A DNA stretch of 64,000 bases from Nesterenkonia populi (GTDB lineage: Bacteria > Actinomycetota > Actinomycetes > Actinomycetales > Micrococcaceae): contig NZ_VOIL01000001.1 in the NCBI RefSeq assembly GCF_007994735.1, forward strand, positions 2,356,001 to 2,420,000, written 5' to 3'. This document shows positions 62,352 through 64,000 of this stretch, in pieces. Under the pieces are notes generated by a model. The model saw only the letters and a program-made list of their open reading frames with translations, was not told the origin of the DNA and ran no database searches. The position numbers were made by a program, and so were the translations under genes. How positions within the stretch are numbered: position 1 is the first letter of the stretch; every line of letters starts with the position of its first letter.

Positions 62352-63379
62352 TGGTGGATCAGCTTCCCGCTGTCGACCACCTGCACGTCGTCGCAGCGCA
62401 CGGAGACTCCGCGCATCACGATGTCGAGGTGCGCAAAGGAGTCGTGCTCCAGGAAGGGGTGCGGGCCCGTGGACCACAGGTAGTTGCCGGCGAAGGCGCG
62501 GGCGTCCATACCCATGATCTCGTGCTTGGAGTACATGGCGGTGGCGAACCAGTTGGCGGATCGCATGATGCCCCAGCCCTGGTGGGACAGGGAGCGGGAC
62601 CAGCGGTCGCCGATGTCGTCCATGTAGCGCTCGAGCATGCGAGCTTCGTGGCCGCCTGAGACGCTGACGATGTCACCGTCCTTCACTTCGAGGGTGACCT
62701 TGTTGTGCACATACTCCTTGAAGGGCAGCAGGATGTCGCCCTGGTCGAGGACGATGGTGCCGTTGGAGTCCTTGGGCCAGCAGAGGTTCATGGTGGAGGG
62801 CCAGTGGTCCCACTGCCCGGGCTTGTCGACGAAGCCCTTCTGGCCGCCGCCGTGGCAGTCGACCAAGGAGGCGACGAAGTCCGTGCCGGCCGGGGAGGTG
62901 ACGTACATGCTCTCCTTGGAGTTCATGAGGTCAGCACCCCACTTCACACGCTCAGCATCTTCCTTGCTGGGCAGGTTGCGGGCGAGCACGTCGGGGGCAT
63001 CGCAGATGAAGAGGATGCGGGTTCCGGTGTCGAGGACTTCGACCTGCAGCGGGGAGTGGATGAACCCCTCGTGGGTGACGTCGATGACGAAGTCCGCCCC
63101 CTTCAGCGCCTCCTGGACGACCTTGTTCTCCAGGATGGCTTCCAGGCCAGGGCCGGAGCCGGTGTGGGTGGCGGGTTCGGGCACGGGGGTGCCGGAGGGC
63201 ACGGTCACCTGGGCGACGAGGCCGCCGAGGGCCCGGGCTGCGCCGTATGCCGCCTGGACGTAGTCAGGACGGCTGGTGGGCTCGGAGAGAACGATGACGT
63301 GCTCCCCCTCGGTGAGGTTGCACAGCTCGAACTCCTTCTTGAAGAGCTCAACCAGATCAATGCCTTGCAGGTCAGTCAT
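62348..63379 (-). CDS. NicX-like 2,5-dihydroxypyridine 5,6-dioxygenase
   Basis: A 343-residue metalloenzyme of the M29/NicX fold. The start is ATG 63379 with AAAGGA upstream. Several segments agree with Pseudomonas NicX as I remember it: TGTRILF, DVLARNLPSKED, KPGQWDHWPS, GTIVLDQGDILLPFKEY, GGHEARMLERYMDDI, MDARAFAGNYLWSTGP. Likely iron ligands are His in LSHQGWG and His/Asp in FAHLDIVMRG. NicX opens 2,5-dihydroxypyridine to N-formylmaleamate. The first gene of an operon with the amidase; divergent from a LacI gene. Confidence 0.78.
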   Translation of the reverse strand: MTDLQGIDLVELFKKEFELCNLTEGEHVIVLSEPTSRPDYVQAAYGAARALGGLVAQVTVPSGTPVPEPATHTGSGPGLEAILENKVVQEALKGADFVIDVTHEGFIHSPLQVEVLDTGTRILFICDAPDVLARNLPSKEDAERVKWGADLMNSKESMYVTSPAGTDFVASLVDCHGGGQKGFVDKPGQWDHWPSTMNLCWPKDSNGTIVLDQGDILLPFKEYVHNKVTLEVKDGDIVSVSGGHEARMLERYMDDIGDRWSRSLSHQGWGIMRSANWFATAMYSKHEIMGMDARAFAGNYLWSTGPHPFLEHDSFAHLDIVMRGVSVRCDDVQVVDSGKLIHQ

Positions 63380-63417
63380 GACCGTTCCTTTCTGGTAGGG
63401 ATACTTGTCCTCAACTG

Positions 63418-63440
63418 TTTGCGCAAATGATTTGCGCAAA
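63418..63440. promoter_or_regulatory. 23-bp palindromic operator between nicX-like and lacI genes
   Basis: TTTGCGCAAAT, a central G, then ATTTGCGCAAA: a perfect 23-bp palindrome built from two TTTGCGCAAA units 13 bp apart. It lies in the middle of the 80-bp gap between the divergent starts, so one bound LacI tetramer or two dimers could silence both genes. Confidence 0.8.
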
Positions 63441-63459
63441 GTCTTTCTTGCAGTGTTGT

Positions 63460-64000
63460 ATGGCCTGCATGCCAAGCGACGATCACACCGGCACAGGCTT
63501 CTACGACCGCCCCGTCACACTGCGAGACGTGGCAGACGCTGCGGGGGTCCACATCTCCACGGTGTCCAGGGCTCTGCGCCGGGCCTCCTCGGGAGGCGGG
63601 TCCTCCCGCACCCGGGAGTTCGATCAGCGGATCGCGGCGCTGGCCGAGGATCTGGGCTACACCCGCAACCCGAACGCAGCATCGCTGACCACCAACCGCT
63701 CCTCGGCCCTTGGCGTAGTGGTCCCGCATCTGACGGACATCGTTCTCTCTGCGGCCTACGACGCGATCGAGTCCACGGCGAACCAGGCCGGCTACGACGC
63801 CTTCGTGGCGAACAGCCATGACGATCCGGAGGCTCAGAAGCGACGCATCAACCTGCTCATCGGCCGCCGGGTGGATGGGCTGATCCTCGGCGACGCCCAT
63901 CTCGACGGCACCAACTTGGAGTACCTCGAGCGGCGCCGAGTCCCCTTTGTGCTGGTGAACCGTCGCAGTCCGGGATACCTCTCGGTGGTCTCGGACGACT
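63460..64000 (+). CDS. LacI-family regulator of the pyridine cluster, cut by window edge
   Basis: 180 codons visible from ATG 63460 (an in-frame ATG at 63469 is an alternative start). Helix-turn-helix VTLRDVADAAGVHISTVSRALRR, with an insertion rich in Ser/Gly (ASSGGGSSRTREFD) between the recognition and third helices, then hinge GYTRNPNAASLTTNRSSALGVVVPHL and the first half of the sensor domain (NSHDDPEAQKRRINLLIGRRVDGLILG). It is divergent from the NicX-like gene over the 63418-63440 palindrome. The inducer is likely a pyridine metabolite. Confidence 0.92.
   Translation, partial: MACMPSDDHTGTGFYDRPVTLRDVADAAGVHISTVSRALRRASSGGGSSRTREFDQRIAALAEDLGYTRNPNAASLTTNRSSALGVVVPHLTDIVLSAAYDAIESTANQAGYDAFVANSHDDPEAQKRRINLLIGRRVDGLILGDAHLDGTNLEYLERRRVPFVLVNRRSPGYLSVVSDD

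Overview
The window is high-GC actinobacterial DNA, most likely from a salt- or alkali-tolerant Micrococcaceae (Nesterenkonia-like). The clues are tightly overlapping high-GC genes with GTG/TTG starts, very acidic secreted binding proteins, a GTP-type PEP carboxykinase, and a ureohydrolase/urease-rich nitrogen economy. The genus is an inference from style, not from a marker gene. The window cuts a dipeptide-type permease gene at its left end and a LacI-type regulator at its right end.

1-13,030 (minus strand) holds what looks like one LacI-type regulon. Its genes are a siderophore/B12/metal-type ABC importer (permease, binding lipoprotein, ATPase) with an attached methyltransferase, a LacI regulator, an MFS transporter, and an operon of an agmatinase/guanidinase-family ureohydrolase with a His-rich N-terminus, an oligopeptide-type binding lipoprotein, a second paralogous MFS, a fused double ATPase and a DppC-type permease. 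Three near-identical palindromes (TGRCGAAACGTTTCGTCA) lie before the ureohydrolase, the second MFS and the metal-type importer. This is the most interesting system here: a urea-releasing hydrolase that appears to be co-regulated with a metal-type importer. A relict gluconate-permease 3' end sits just outside it.

13.2-27.2 kb is nitrogen metabolism. A minus-strand operon urtABCDE (urea ABC importer) continues into an NCS1 permease, two TetR regulators and a Fur-family regulator. Divergently, ureABC-ureF-ureG-ureD encode urease without ureE. Urea made by the ureohydrolase could feed this urease. 27.2-31.0 kb is a glycerate module (GntP permease, glycerate kinase, CdaR-type regulator), followed by pckG.

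33.2-35.3 kb contains tRNA-Arg(ACG) with a small decayed island in its 3' end: a frameshifted tyrosine integrase and a Fic gene with one amber stop, bounded by 41-bp near-identical repeats. 35.3-49.3 kb is housekeeping: a SixA-like phosphatase, a winged-helix regulator, upp, tadA, apt, tRNA-Ser(CGA), rlmH, an F420/NADP-type oxidoreductase, the giant helicase lhr, a VOC protein, an RluA-type pseudouridine synthase and membrane proteins. 49.6-53.1 kb has an intact divergent histidine kinase/response regulator pair next to a decayed paralogous pair collapsed by deletion, plus a frameshifted small membrane gene.

53.3-58.4 kb holds gcvT, gcvP and a DUF368 lipid-carrier translocase. 58.4-64 kb looks like a pyridine-ring catabolic cluster: a NicX-like 2,5-dihydroxypyridine dioxygenase, an amidase, two alpha/beta-hydrolases, a MocA-like molybdenum-cofactor cytidylyltransferase and a divergent LacI regulator with a clear operator.
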